Shown piece after piece: positions 46,978-55,180 of a DNA stretch of 64,000 nucleotides. Position numbers and translations under genes: made by a program. The notes beneath the pieces were generated by a model. It was not told where the DNA came from, searched no databases, and was given only the letters and a program-made list of their open reading frames with translations. Position 1 is the stretch's first letter. Every line of letters begins with the position of its first letter. The DNA lies in assembly GCF_016820495.1 (NCBI RefSeq), contig NZ_JADHDU010000001.1, forward strand, positions 186,257 through 250,256, written 5' to 3'. Source of the stretch: Planococcus beigongshangi (GTDB lineage Bacteria > Bacillota > Bacilli > Bacillales_A > Planococcaceae).

Positions 46978-47463
46978 CGCTTCGGCGCTATGGACAAGCC
47001 TCCCGCAATAAGCCGAGAAGAGCACTCGTCTTATTGCTCCGGTCGGCATTCGCCTGCTCCGGAGCCGCGCCTTAGCTTAGTTCTACTTCTGGATATCAAG
47101 TGAAGGAGTATAGACTTCTTTAAGTTCGGCGTGGCGTTGAGCACCCACTCGGACGAATGTCCGAGTTAGCTTATGGAAACCACGAAACCACTTTAGCACT
47201 AGAAACATTTCTAAGATATGGAGCAAAATAGCGAAGACTTCATGGTGATCAGCGAAGTGCTGACATCCACTCGGACGAATGCCCGAGTTAGCTTATGCAA
47301 ACCACGAAACCACTTTAGCACTAGAAACATTTCTAAGATATGGAGCAAAATAGCGAAGACTCCATGGTGATCAGCGAAGTGCTGAGATCCACTCGGACGA
47401 AGTAGAACGAGTCCGAGTTAGCTCAGTGCAAGCCACCAGGAAAGCGGAGCTGTTTTGCGGAAT
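46978..47463 (+). repeat. Composite repeat with a 122-bp tandem duplication
   Basis: The order of parts equals that in the pyrG leader: GCAATAAG/CTTATTGC block, CTACTTCTGGATATCAAG, a CTCGGAC..GTCCGAG hairpin, a left arm GATATGGAGCAAAATAGC and a right arm GCTGTTTTGCGGAATATC. A 122-base unit is repeated from 47146 and 47268, with a partial third from 47390 whose hairpin has a longer loop. Nothing coding lies in 46871-47471. Confidence 0.8.
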
Positions 47464-47471
47464 ATCGGCTA

Positions 47472-50195
47472 CTATAGCGAATAAGTGAATAGTTCCTTCA
47501 GCTCATTATCAGAAAGCTCGGTCATCCACTGGCTTGACTGGATGAATTGCTCAGACATTTCCTGTTTTTGCGTGAGCAATGAATCGATTTTCTCTTCTAT
47601 CGTACCGATCGTCACAAATTTATGCACATGCACAAATTGCGTCTGTCCGATTCGGTAAGCACGGTCCGTCGCCTGGTTTTCAACAGCTGGGTTCCACCAT
47701 CTGTCAGCATGCAATACGTGTGTTGCGGCAGTCAGGTTCAATCCAGTGCCGCCAGCTTTCAATGACAGGATGAAAATCGGGAATTTTCCTTGCTGGAAAG
47801 CATTTACCAGAGAATCCCGCTGGTTTTTCGGCATATTGCCCGTCAAGAACGGAACTTCATGGCCGTATAGTTCGTTGATCGCCTGCTGCAGAAGATGGCC
47901 CATCCCGATATATTGCGTGAAGATGAGGCATTGTTCACCGCGTTCGGCAATTTCTCCGGCAAGGGTGACGATCCGTTCAAGTTTTTGGGAGCGCGGAAGG
48001 ATTTCTTCCGCCGATGTATAAGGCTCTTTTAAATACAAAGCCGGGTGATTGCATAATTGTTTCAGCTTGCTGAGCATTTTCAGTACAAGCCCTTTTTTCT
48101 CGAAGCCGCTCAATGTCTCCATTTTTTCGACCGTGTCCTGTACAAGCCCTTCATAAAGAGCGGCCTGTTCCGGAGTCAGCGGACAGTATTCAAGCTGTTC
48201 CTGTTTTTCAGGAAGGTTCAGCTGCAGGTCAGGATCTTTTTTCGTACGGCGCAGCAGGAACGGCTGGATGCGCTGACGCAATTTTTCCTTCGCTTCTTCA
48301 GAATCGTCGCGTTCAATCGGAATCATGAACGTTTCCTGGAATTGTTTGATGCGGTATAAATAGCCTTTATTGATAAAGTCGAAAATCGACCACAGCTCAG
48401 ACAAACGGTTTTCAATCGGCGTACCAGTCAGCGCGATGTGATGCTGTCCTTTGAAACGGCGGATGGTGCGCGATTGTTTCGTATACATATTCTTAATGTT
48501 CTGTGCTTCGTCGAGAGTGATGCTGGTCCATGGCAGGTCCTGCATCTCTTCTGCATCGGATGAAGCGATGCCGTATGTCGACAGCACGACATCCGGCTGC
48601 TCCTGTTCAAGGAAACGTGCAAACTCTTCGTCTTTCGGGCGAACGGGACCGTAATGCATATACACTTTCAGGTCCGGGGCAAACCGTTCGAGTTCTTTTT
48701 GCCAGTTCCCGAGTACGGAAGTCGGACAGATGATGAGGGACGGCTGCGCTTGTTTTTCCTTATGGACGTGGAGCAGATAGGCGATCAGCTGAACCGTTTT
48801 GCCGAGGCCCATATCATCTGCAAGGCACAGGCCGAATCCTTCTTCCCGCATGAAGACGAGATAGTCAAAACCGGTTTTCTGATAAGGACGCAAATCCGTC
48901 AGCAGGTTTTCAGGAATTTCAGTGGCCGGCAGATCGCGTTTATCCAGCAGTTTATCCAGCAGGACTTTTAATGATTTGTTCAGATTGAATTCGACAAGCG
49001 GATCATCTTCTTCAACCGCTTCTTCCAGCATAATTTCCGGCACGTTCTGGAACAGCATGTCTTTGATGGTCCAATCCGCATCTTCCGCTTCATCGATCAT
49101 TTTACGAAGCTGCATCAGCAAATTGGAATCGACGCGCACCCATTCATTGCCGATGCGGATGAATTCCTTGTTTTCGGAAACGAGGCGTTCAAAATCCTGC
49201 ATGCTGAGTTCGTGGCCATTCAATGAAAACTGCCAGTCAAAACGGATAATCTGATCAAGTCCGACAACCGATGCTTTTTTGGCAGGGGAGTGGACATTCG
49301 CTTTCACGCGCACTTTCGATTCCTGGACAGCCTGCAGCCAGGATGGAATCGATACTTCAATGCCGAAAGCCTGGAGGATTTCCGTATCATCCCGGAGGAA
49401 TTGGAGCACTTGCGCATCGGACCATTCGCTGTGGTAAAGAATCGTTTCATCAAAGCTGTCGACGGACGGGCACAGACTCAGAACCAATGCCTGTTTCTCC
49501 GCGATTTCAGCGTGGCGGCTGCGCCATTTCTCCGGCAGCACTTTCTCGAGCGGTTCATTCATACGGCGTTTTGATGGCGTCCAATATACACTGCCGCGTT
49601 TTGAACGGAGTACGACTTTGAATGACCAATCCGGTGTTTCGTCCGGTTCGCTGAGTTGCACGGCCATTACATAATCATCCGCAGGTTCCAGTCCATCCCA
49701 GCCAGCCTGCTGGATAAAATGCTGGATATAAGGAAGCTGGGCAGTCGATAAACCTTTTTGGCGGAGCTGCTGAGAGATGGTGTCACTCAGAAATGCCTGA
49801 ATATCCGCATCGCCGTATTTGCTGTCGATAAGGATATCTTCGCCCTCAACTGTTACATGCTCCCAAAGGTGGGGATCGTTCAGTGAGTTTGATACTTTAC
49901 CGGCAATATCCAGCCAGGCGGCATCTTCTTCAGTCTGCCCGATGAACGATACGTAATGATGCTCTTCGGCAGAAAACAGCCTGACAAAATCGGCAGGCGA
50001 CAGTACGAGGTCAAGGCCATCCATTTCCGACTTCAAGCCGAAAAAGCTGTCCTTATCCATGAAATATAAAAAAGGAGTCCATATTTCCGGGGGGATCCGA
50101 TTTCCATTTTCGTTGATGGCCTGGATGCGGAAGCTGTTTCCCTTGATGACTTTTAAATAATAGATGCGGCTTCCTTCTGTTTGGAATTGAGTCAT
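47472..50195 (-). CDS. ywqA: SNF2-family DNA-dependent ATPase YwqA
   Basis: A Swi2/Snf2 translocase of 907 residues. Residues 1-430 form an SNF2-associated region; then Walker A DDMGLGKT (460-467), the DEAQ box (562-565), LTGTPIENRLSELWS, and the C-terminal helicase half SLKAGGTGLNLT..RWWNPAVENQATDRAYRIGQ. Such proteins move on DNA and remodel protein-DNA contacts without strand unwinding. The start overlaps the ywqB stop by ATGA. Its cellular job in Bacilli is not settled. Confidence 0.92.
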   Translation of the reverse strand: MTQFQTEGSRIYYLKVIKGNSFRIQAINENGNRIPPEIWTPFLYFMDKDSFFGLKSEMDGLDLVLSPADFVRLFSAEEHHYVSFIGQTEEDAAWLDIAGKVSNSLNDPHLWEHVTVEGEDILIDSKYGDADIQAFLSDTISQQLRQKGLSTAQLPYIQHFIQQAGWDGLEPADDYVMAVQLSEPDETPDWSFKVVLRSKRGSVYWTPSKRRMNEPLEKVLPEKWRSRHAEIAEKQALVLSLCPSVDSFDETILYHSEWSDAQVLQFLRDDTEILQAFGIEVSIPSWLQAVQESKVRVKANVHSPAKKASVVGLDQIIRFDWQFSLNGHELSMQDFERLVSENKEFIRIGNEWVRVDSNLLMQLRKMIDEAEDADWTIKDMLFQNVPEIMLEEAVEEDDPLVEFNLNKSLKVLLDKLLDKRDLPATEIPENLLTDLRPYQKTGFDYLVFMREEGFGLCLADDMGLGKTVQLIAYLLHVHKEKQAQPSLIICPTSVLGNWQKELERFAPDLKVYMHYGPVRPKDEEFARFLEQEQPDVVLSTYGIASSDAEEMQDLPWTSITLDEAQNIKNMYTKQSRTIRRFKGQHHIALTGTPIENRLSELWSIFDFINKGYLYRIKQFQETFMIPIERDDSEEAKEKLRQRIQPFLLRRTKKDPDLQLNLPEKQEQLEYCPLTPEQAALYEGLVQDTVEKMETLSGFEKKGLVLKMLSKLKQLCNHPALYLKEPYTSAEEILPRSQKLERIVTLAGEIAERGEQCLIFTQYIGMGHLLQQAINELYGHEVPFLTGNMPKNQRDSLVNAFQQGKFPIFILSLKAGGTGLNLTAATHVLHADRWWNPAVENQATDRAYRIGQTQFVHVHKFVTIGTIEEKIDSLLTQKQEMSEQFIQSSQWMTELSDNELKELFTYSL

Positions 50196-51724
50196 ACCAG
50201 ATTTCCTTTCTCAATCTCTTCCTGCAGTGCACGGAGACGTTTATTCTGTGTCCGGATTTCTTTCATATAGGATTTCCAGAATTCCATTTGATCGCTCTTT
50301 TTGCAAGCGGCTTTCATTTTCTTCCAGATCCGCACGGCCTGTTTATAGCTGCTGCGGCTGCGTTCGTCCAAATGTGACATCGCGTAGCGGTGGTAGAGCG
50401 GCAGGACGTAATCCGGTGCCGCTTCCTGCACTTCCCTGAGTCCGCATTCTTCAGCGAAATACAAAGGGGAGCTATGCATATGGTGTAATTCTGCCCATTG
50501 CTTGAACAATCCTTTTTCGATCAGATAAGTGGAATAGGCAGGCAGCCCGTAGTGGCCGAATTGGCGGAACAAGTCTTCCCACTCCGCTTCATCCAGATTG
50601 ATGAGTGAGAACAGGCGGCTGAGTGTTCGGACATACTGATGGCGATACTGTGTATATAAGCCTTCAAAAAGGAACGTTTTCACATGCGGGCGGACAGCGG
50701 TCAGAATCACTTGAAGCGCTTGAAGATGCTGTTCCGTTTCCGCCAGGATGGCCAGCTGGATCCAGTCATGGGCATCATTGGCTGTTATCTTTTTCGGTTC
50801 CACCTCTTCTTTCAGCAGAATGGCGAAAAAGATATTGATGCGTTCATCAGGCCGCGGGAAAGCTGCCAGTTCCTGTTTACGCAATTTGTCATTGGTGAAC
50901 AGATTGGTCCAGAACAATTGGTAAACGGTCAAGCGCTGTGAAGACGAACCGTCTTTGATGGCAGCAAACGAACGCACCATCTCCTGGAGCCCATCAAAGA
51001 AAGCGTCCGATTCGAATGTCCGGTGCTGGTTATGCAATTGGTCGAGCAAATCGCGGAGATCCTGCAATTCGTCTTCGAACCAGGTTTTGAAAAACGAATG
51101 ATGGACATCATTCGTACCTGATATATACGTCGGCCAGACTTCAGCCAATGAAATGAAGTGGGCATATGCCCGGAACAGTGTTTTCCACTCGCGTTCGAGC
51201 GGGACAAAGGACAAAGCATTTTTCAATCGGCCTTCATACATCTGTTCAAAGTAAAAGTAATTTCTTGTCGTATAATCCGGGATCGGATCGCGCCAGACGC
51301 TGCGGATCACTTTGGTCCATTGCTGCGGCGAACGCTTATTGCCGATTGTAGAGAGCTGTTCTTTTTGCTGGTCTCGCCAGTCGGCAACCCAGGCGGATAA
51401 AGAACCGATTTTTTGATAGAGTGCGAAGATGACAGCAAGCCTGTGACGGCAAAGCTCTTCCTGCGGACATGCACAGACAGCCGTCAGTTTATCGAAGTTC
51501 ATGACGACTTTTACTGAATGGGCGTCTTTCACTATCGCTTCCAGCAGCAGCCGTTCTTCATTGAAAGACTGGATTTGCACACCATCATGGCGCACTAAAA
51601 AAACTGCTTTTCGAACCATTTCCTCATCCAGCGCACGCGCAGGATTGAGGGACTTCTCGATAGCAGCCATATAATTGTGGATTATTTCTTCATATTGTTG
51701 TGCCAGGGATTGAACCGTAGCCAT
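50192..51724 (-). CDS. ywqB: SWIM zinc-finger protein YwqB
   Basis: 510 residues with a SWIM motif near the N terminus: Cys84, Cys86, Cys92, His94 in AVCACPQEELCRH. The rest looks like helical repeats. SWIM proteins commonly pair with SNF2 ATPases, and here the two genes are translationally coupled, so YwqB is probably a DNA- or partner-binding subunit of YwqA. The ATG at 51724 is 8 bases after GGGG; the frame is open upstream, but that part covers the promoter. Confidence 0.87.
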   Translation of the reverse strand: MATVQSLAQQYEEIIHNYMAAIEKSLNPARALDEEMVRKAVFLVRHDGVQIQSFNEERLLLEAIVKDAHSVKVVMNFDKLTAVCACPQEELCRHRLAVIFALYQKIGSLSAWVADWRDQQKEQLSTIGNKRSPQQWTKVIRSVWRDPIPDYTTRNYFYFEQMYEGRLKNALSFVPLEREWKTLFRAYAHFISLAEVWPTYISGTNDVHHSFFKTWFEDELQDLRDLLDQLHNQHRTFESDAFFDGLQEMVRSFAAIKDGSSSQRLTVYQLFWTNLFTNDKLRKQELAAFPRPDERINIFFAILLKEEVEPKKITANDAHDWIQLAILAETEQHLQALQVILTAVRPHVKTFLFEGLYTQYRHQYVRTLSRLFSLINLDEAEWEDLFRQFGHYGLPAYSTYLIEKGLFKQWAELHHMHSSPLYFAEECGLREVQEAAPDYVLPLYHRYAMSHLDERSRSSYKQAVRIWKKMKAACKKSDQMEFWKSYMKEIRTQNKRLRALQEEIEKGNLV

Positions 51725-51743
51725 TTGCATCGCCCCAAAATAA

Positions 51744-51799
51744 AACTTTCCTTCTATTATACTGCTTTCCGCCTTGCCCGTAAATGCAGAAGGAAAGTT
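51744..51799 (-). promoter_or_regulatory. ywqBA promoter bracketed by a 12-bp inverted repeat
   Basis: On the minus strand: TTTACG (51784-51779), 17 bases, perfect TATAAT (51761-51756). Perfect 12-base arms AACTTTCCTTCT (51744-51755) and AGAAGGAAAGTT (51788-51799) lie just outside both boxes. This could be two half-sites for a repressor that loops or wraps the promoter. Confidence 0.7.
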
Positions 51800-51851
51800 C
51801 GGCACTTATCGTTGTTGTAAATATATTTTTCAATAAGGTTCTTTTTTGATA

Positions 51852-51868
51852 CAGTATAGATTATACTG
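51852..51868. promoter_or_regulatory. Small perfect palindrome upstream of an unknown gene
   Basis: CAGTATAGATTATACTG: 7-base arms and a 3-base centre, including a TATACT that could be a -10 box. Operator-like. Confidence 0.4.
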
Positions 51869-51917
51869 GATAAAAAGTAATTCAATTTACCTAATAAAAT
51901 TAGACAGGAGAATGACT

Positions 51918-52289
51918 TTGGGCCATTTGTATGTGCTGGGGATCCCTGATTTACAATTCGTATTAAATCAGGAAGATATTGCTGTATGGGAACTTTTTTT
52001 ATTGAACCATGAAAAACGATATGAGAAAATCCATTTTCAGGTGACAGGCGATGAAGGCTGCTACACGTTTAATGATATCGGCACATGCAATGGACCGCTC
52101 GACACTGTGCAAATCGATTTTGAGGATAATAAAGTGAAGTTCAGGAAAGGGGCGGCATCGGGCAAGGAATTTGAAAAATTTCTATTTTATATGCTCACCC
52201 AGCTGTTTGTAAGAATTGAGAAGGACAGGATCCAGTTCCTGACTACGCCGCCGGTGAAGAGCGTTAAAAGATTGAACACAAGAAGCTGA
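51918..52289 (+). CDS. Protein of unknown function, 123 residues
   Basis: Begins GHLYVLGIPDLQFVLNQED and looks alpha/beta, with many aromatic residues and a basic end (KSVKRLNTRS). No signal peptide or membrane span. The TTG at 51918 is 8 bases after ACAGGAG; an ATG at 51912 is only 2 bases from it. A terminator overlaps the 3' end. I do not recognise it. The next gene, with an IDEAL domain, points the same way. Confidence 0.6.
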   Translation: MGHLYVLGIPDLQFVLNQEDIAVWELFLLNHEKRYEKIHFQVTGDEGCYTFNDIGTCNGPLDTVQIDFEDNKVKFRKGAASGKEFEKFLFYMLTQLFVRIEKDRIQFLTTPPVKSVKRLNTRS

Positions 52290-52305
52290 TTCTTGTGTTT
52301 TTTTA
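52275..52305 (+). terminator. Terminator overlapping the end of the preceding gene
   Basis: AACACAAGAA pairs with TTCTTGTGTT, followed by a run of T. The 5' arm lies in the coding region. Confidence 0.88.
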
Positions 52306-52306
52306 G

Positions 52307-52334
52307 TTACGGAATGGGGAATATATGGTATGAT
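52307..52334 (+). promoter_or_regulatory. Candidate promoter of the IDEAL-domain gene
   Basis: TTACGG, 16 bases, TATGAT, directly after the terminator T run. Confidence 0.4.
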
Positions 52335-52378
52335 TAACTAAACAGAATATTCTAAATTCAGAGAGGGGGGGAACCGTC

Positions 52379-52849
52379 ATGTTGCACGTCAAAATGATGA
52401 AACCATTCTATACAAAGAAAGAAAATCATCTGGTGAAATTCGTCTTTGCCTATCAATACCTCTCCATTATGAAAGATGATGAATTATTTCATTTCATCCC
52501 GGTTGAAGGAAAAGAGATCGTAGTCAATACGAATACTTTCCAGGTTGAAAATTTGTCTGATGTATTCGTTTTCCAAAAAGGGAACCGCTTTATCCGATTG
52601 CCGCTCTATCAGCTGCTGCTGGTATCCGATATCCATATGCATCTCCAGTCTATTTTGCAAGGTGAAAGTGCGGGCATCGCTGAAATTCCGGATCAGGCCA
52701 AAACAGAAGCTATGGAAGTGATCGAGGAACTGGAACACGAAAATTTCGAGCGGATGATCGATTACGCACTTGAGTCAAGAGACGAAGTGATGTTCAACGA
52801 ACTTATCGCATTACAACAGCTAAATGGAGGTCTGCCAAGTGAAGCTTGA
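52379..52849 (+). CDS. IDEAL-domain protein, 156 residues
   Basis: The C-terminal helix FERMIDYALESRDEVMFNEL (about residues 122-141) matches the short IDEAL motif found in several small Bacillales proteins. The N-terminal 95 residues look beta-rich and contain no known catalytic motif. GAGAGGGGGG precedes the ATG. In proteins where IDEAL has been studied it acts as a protein-contact helix, so a regulatory or adaptor role is possible. Partner unknown. Confidence 0.7.
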   Translation: MLHVKMMKPFYTKKENHLVKFVFAYQYLSIMKDDELFHFIPVEGKEIVVNTNTFQVENLSDVFVFQKGNRFIRLPLYQLLLVSDIHMHLQSILQGESAGIAEIPDQAKTEAMEVIEELEHENFERMIDYALESRDEVMFNELIALQQLNGGLPSEA

Positions 52850-52882
52850 ACCATCCCTTGCCAATTTCATATCTGACTGACT

Positions 52883-52933
52883 GCGCCTGCCCGGAATAGA
52901 AAAGGGAAGGCGCTTTCGTTTGCCCTTTTTTAA
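52883..52933 (+). terminator. Hairpin with downstream T run after the IDEAL gene
   Basis: GCGCCT pairs with AGGCGC over a 19-base loop, followed by TTTCGTTTGCCCTTTTTT. Confidence 0.55.
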
Positions 52934-52938
52934 ATGCT

Positions 52939-52974
52939 AAAACCCTTTTCCTGTAAATGCGGAAAAGGGGTTTT
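52939..52974. terminator. Second, bidirectional hairpin
   Basis: AAAACCCTTTTCC pairs with GGAAAAGGGGTTTT with one bulge. It can end transcripts from the left and from the 34-codon gene on the right. Confidence 0.7.
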
Positions 52975-53002
52975 ATGGTTTATGAATATACATGATCCAC
53001 CT

Positions 53003-53107
53003 CTACATCATTGTGAAAAAGTTGACGATCAGCATTACGGCCGCTGAGCCCCCGATTCCCAAAGCAAGATCTTCCCATCCAAGTTCAAGCACTTTTTCGA
53101 AATTCAT
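53003..53107 (-). CDS. 34-residue membrane peptide
   Basis: Starts MNFEKVLELGWEDLALGIGG and ends in the hydrophobic AAVMLIVNFFTMM. AAGGAGTGG lies 8 bases before the ATG, and a bidirectional terminator lies beyond the stop. An acidic amphipathic head and a hydrophobic tail suggest a membrane-bound peptide. I know no family for it. The gene is outside normal size cut-offs, so it is probably missing from automatic annotation. Confidence 0.5.
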   Translation of the reverse strand: MNFEKVLELGWEDLALGIGGSAAVMLIVNFFTMM

Positions 53108-53317
53108 CCCAATCCACTCCTTCTGTGTGTTCTAAGTTAGTTATAGAAGATCTTGCGTGCAAGCCATAGAATCCAGCTGGATTTATAACTTAAATTGATT
53201 GTATTCAATTATCAAAAATTTGTCATGTTACTTTATTACTAAAAATTCTAAATAATAAAAAAACTACGCGTGAATAGGCTTTTTACTACTGAAGTTACAT
53301 TATTATCAAATATTATA

Positions 53318-53346
53318 TTGAAATATTCAAAATAGACTGGTATATT
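53318..53346 (+). promoter_or_regulatory. Promoter of dppABCDE
   Basis: TTGAAA, exactly 17 bases, TATATT, in a very AT-rich stretch (53170-53390) that could act as an UP element. The start would be near 53353. Confidence 0.6.
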
Positions 53347-53355
53347 TAATAAAAG

Positions 53356-53370
53356 AATTTTCAAAAAATA
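53356..53370. promoter_or_regulatory. CodY-box-like site at the dpp transcription start
   Basis: AATTTTCAAAAAATA differs from the CodY consensus AATTTTCWGAAAATT at two places. It lies just after the predicted start site. The B. subtilis dpp operon is a classic CodY target, repressed when branched-chain amino acids and GTP are high. Confidence 0.6.
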
Positions 53371-53402
53371 GGAAACCGACTACACAGAGGAGCTTGCACA
53401 TC

Positions 53403-54227
53403 ATGAAATTTTACTTATCGATGGATATGGAAGGTGTCACAGCTTTACCGGATTATACATATGTGGATTCGAAGGAACATAATTACGAACGGGGACGCAG
53501 GTTGATGACGCAGGATGCAAATGCGGTCATCACCGGCGCTTTTCAGGGTGGTGCAGAAAAATTTCTGGTCAATGACAGCCATTCGAAAATGAATAATCTG
53601 ATAGCAGAAGATTTACATGAAGACGCTGAACTCATCACAGGCGGCGTGAAAGCCTATTCCATGGTGGAGGGGCTGGATGCCTCTTTTGATGGTGCTTTTT
53701 TTGCCGGATATCACGCAAGAGCCGGTCAAAAAGGTGTCATGTCCCATGCGATGATTTTTGGCGTGCGGTCGATGTGGATCAACGAAGTGGAAATCGGGGA
53801 ACTTGGGCTCAATGCATATGTCGCTGGCCATTTCGGGGTGCCGGTCCTGATGGTTGCGGGAGATGACTGCGCCTGCCGGGAAGCGGAAGCGCTGATTCCG
53901 AATATCATCACGGCCGCTGTGAAGGAATCATTGACACGTTCAGCCGTCAAAACGCTGCATCCGAAAAAAGCGCAGCAATTGCTGCGGGACAAAACAGTGG
54001 AAGCCATCGAAAACCGCTCTAATGTGAAACCGCTTACGCCGCCTGAAAAACCGGTGCTGAAAATCGAATTTACGAATTATGGGCAGGCGGAGCTCGCCGC
54101 AATGATGCCGGGCTGCACGATTGAAGAAGGGACGACGATTGTCCGTTTCGAAGCCGAAGACATATTGGAAGCTTACCGGGCGATGCTTGTCATGGTTGAA
54201 CTGGCGGCGCAGTCTCAGTTCAATTAA
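53403..54227 (+). CDS. dppA: D-aminopeptidase DppA
   Basis: Zinc peptidase of family M55, 274 residues, that cleaves D-alanyl peptides such as D-Ala-D-Ala. All known active residues fall at the B. subtilis numbers: Asp8, Glu10, His60, His104, His115 and Glu133. Start at the ATG 53403 with AGAGGAG 10 bases before; a TTG 9 bases earlier is too close. First gene of a murein-peptide uptake operon. Confidence 0.95.
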   Translation: MKFYLSMDMEGVTALPDYTYVDSKEHNYERGRRLMTQDANAVITGAFQGGAEKFLVNDSHSKMNNLIAEDLHEDAELITGGVKAYSMVEGLDASFDGAFFAGYHARAGQKGVMSHAMIFGVRSMWINEVEIGELGLNAYVAGHFGVPVLMVAGDDCACREAEALIPNIITAAVKESLTRSAVKTLHPKKAQQLLRDKTVEAIENRSNVKPLTPPEKPVLKIEFTNYGQAELAAMMPGCTIEEGTTIVRFEAEDILEAYRAMLVMVELAAQSQFN

Positions 54228-54244
54228 AAGGAGGGTCTGAAAAA

Positions 54245-55180
54245 ATGGCATTATACATATTCAAACGTTTTTGGATGATGCTCGCGACGATCTTCATCAT
54301 TGCGACGCTGACATTCTTCCTGATGCACGCCGTTCCGGGCTCACCGCTCGAAGCGGAACGTACGACGAACGAAACGATCCAGGCGAATCTGGAGAAGTTC
54401 TATAAACTGGATCAGCCATTGCACATCCAGTATTTCGATTATATGAAATCCATCGCGACTTTCGACTTCGGACCATCGATCAAAGACCCGAACCGGACAG
54501 TCAATGAATTGCTTGAACGCGGTTTCCCGATTTCCTTTGAACTCGGTATCATCACGATTCTCGTCGCTGTCATATCAGGGATCCTGCTGGGCACGATGGC
54601 GGCGCTGCGGCACAATAAAATGATCGATTACGCGGCGATGGCATTTGCGGTCATCGGGATTTCGATACCGAACTTCGTGCTCGCGACGCTGCTGATCCAG
54701 CAATTGGCCGTAACCTGGGGAATCTTTCCGCCGGCCACCTGGAAAAGCCCGATGCATATGGTGCTGCCAGTTTTGGCGCTTGCGACCGGTCCGATGGCGA
54801 TCATCGCCCGTCTGACGCGCTCGAGCATGCTTGAAGTTCTGACACAGGATTACATAAAAATGGCGCGTGCCAAAGGCATCAAACCGATTCGGATCGTATT
54901 GCGCCATGCGCTCAGAAACGCATTGATGCCGGTAGTCACCATCATGGGGACGCTGCTTGCCGGTATTCTGACCGGTACATTCGTCATTGAAAAGATTTTC
55001 GCGATACCGGGAATGGGTAAATATTTCGTCGATTCGATCAACAATCGGGATTATCCCGTTATTATGGGAACAACCGTATTTTACAGCGCATTCTTGATCT
55101 TCATGCTGTTCCTCGTGGACATCGTTTATGGACTTCTAGATCCGCGCATCAAGCTCCACAAAAAAGAAGGTGATGTGTGA
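54245..55180 (+). CDS. dppB: Dipeptide ABC transporter permease DppB
   Basis: 311 residues with about six membrane helices, starting MALYIFKRFWMMLATI. The EAA-type loop that docks on the ATPases is YIKMARAKGIKPIRIVLRHALRNAL. GGAGGG precedes the ATG. Its stop overlaps the dppC start by one base. Confidence 0.94.
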   Translation: MALYIFKRFWMMLATIFIIATLTFFLMHAVPGSPLEAERTTNETIQANLEKFYKLDQPLHIQYFDYMKSIATFDFGPSIKDPNRTVNELLERGFPISFELGIITILVAVISGILLGTMAALRHNKMIDYAAMAFAVIGISIPNFVLATLLIQQLAVTWGIFPPATWKSPMHMVLPVLALATGPMAIIARLTRSSMLEVLTQDYIKMARAKGIKPIRIVLRHALRNALMPVVTIMGTLLAGILTGTFVIEKIFAIPGMGKYFVDSINNRDYPVIMGTTVFYSAFLIFMLFLVDIVYGLLDPRIKLHKKEGDV

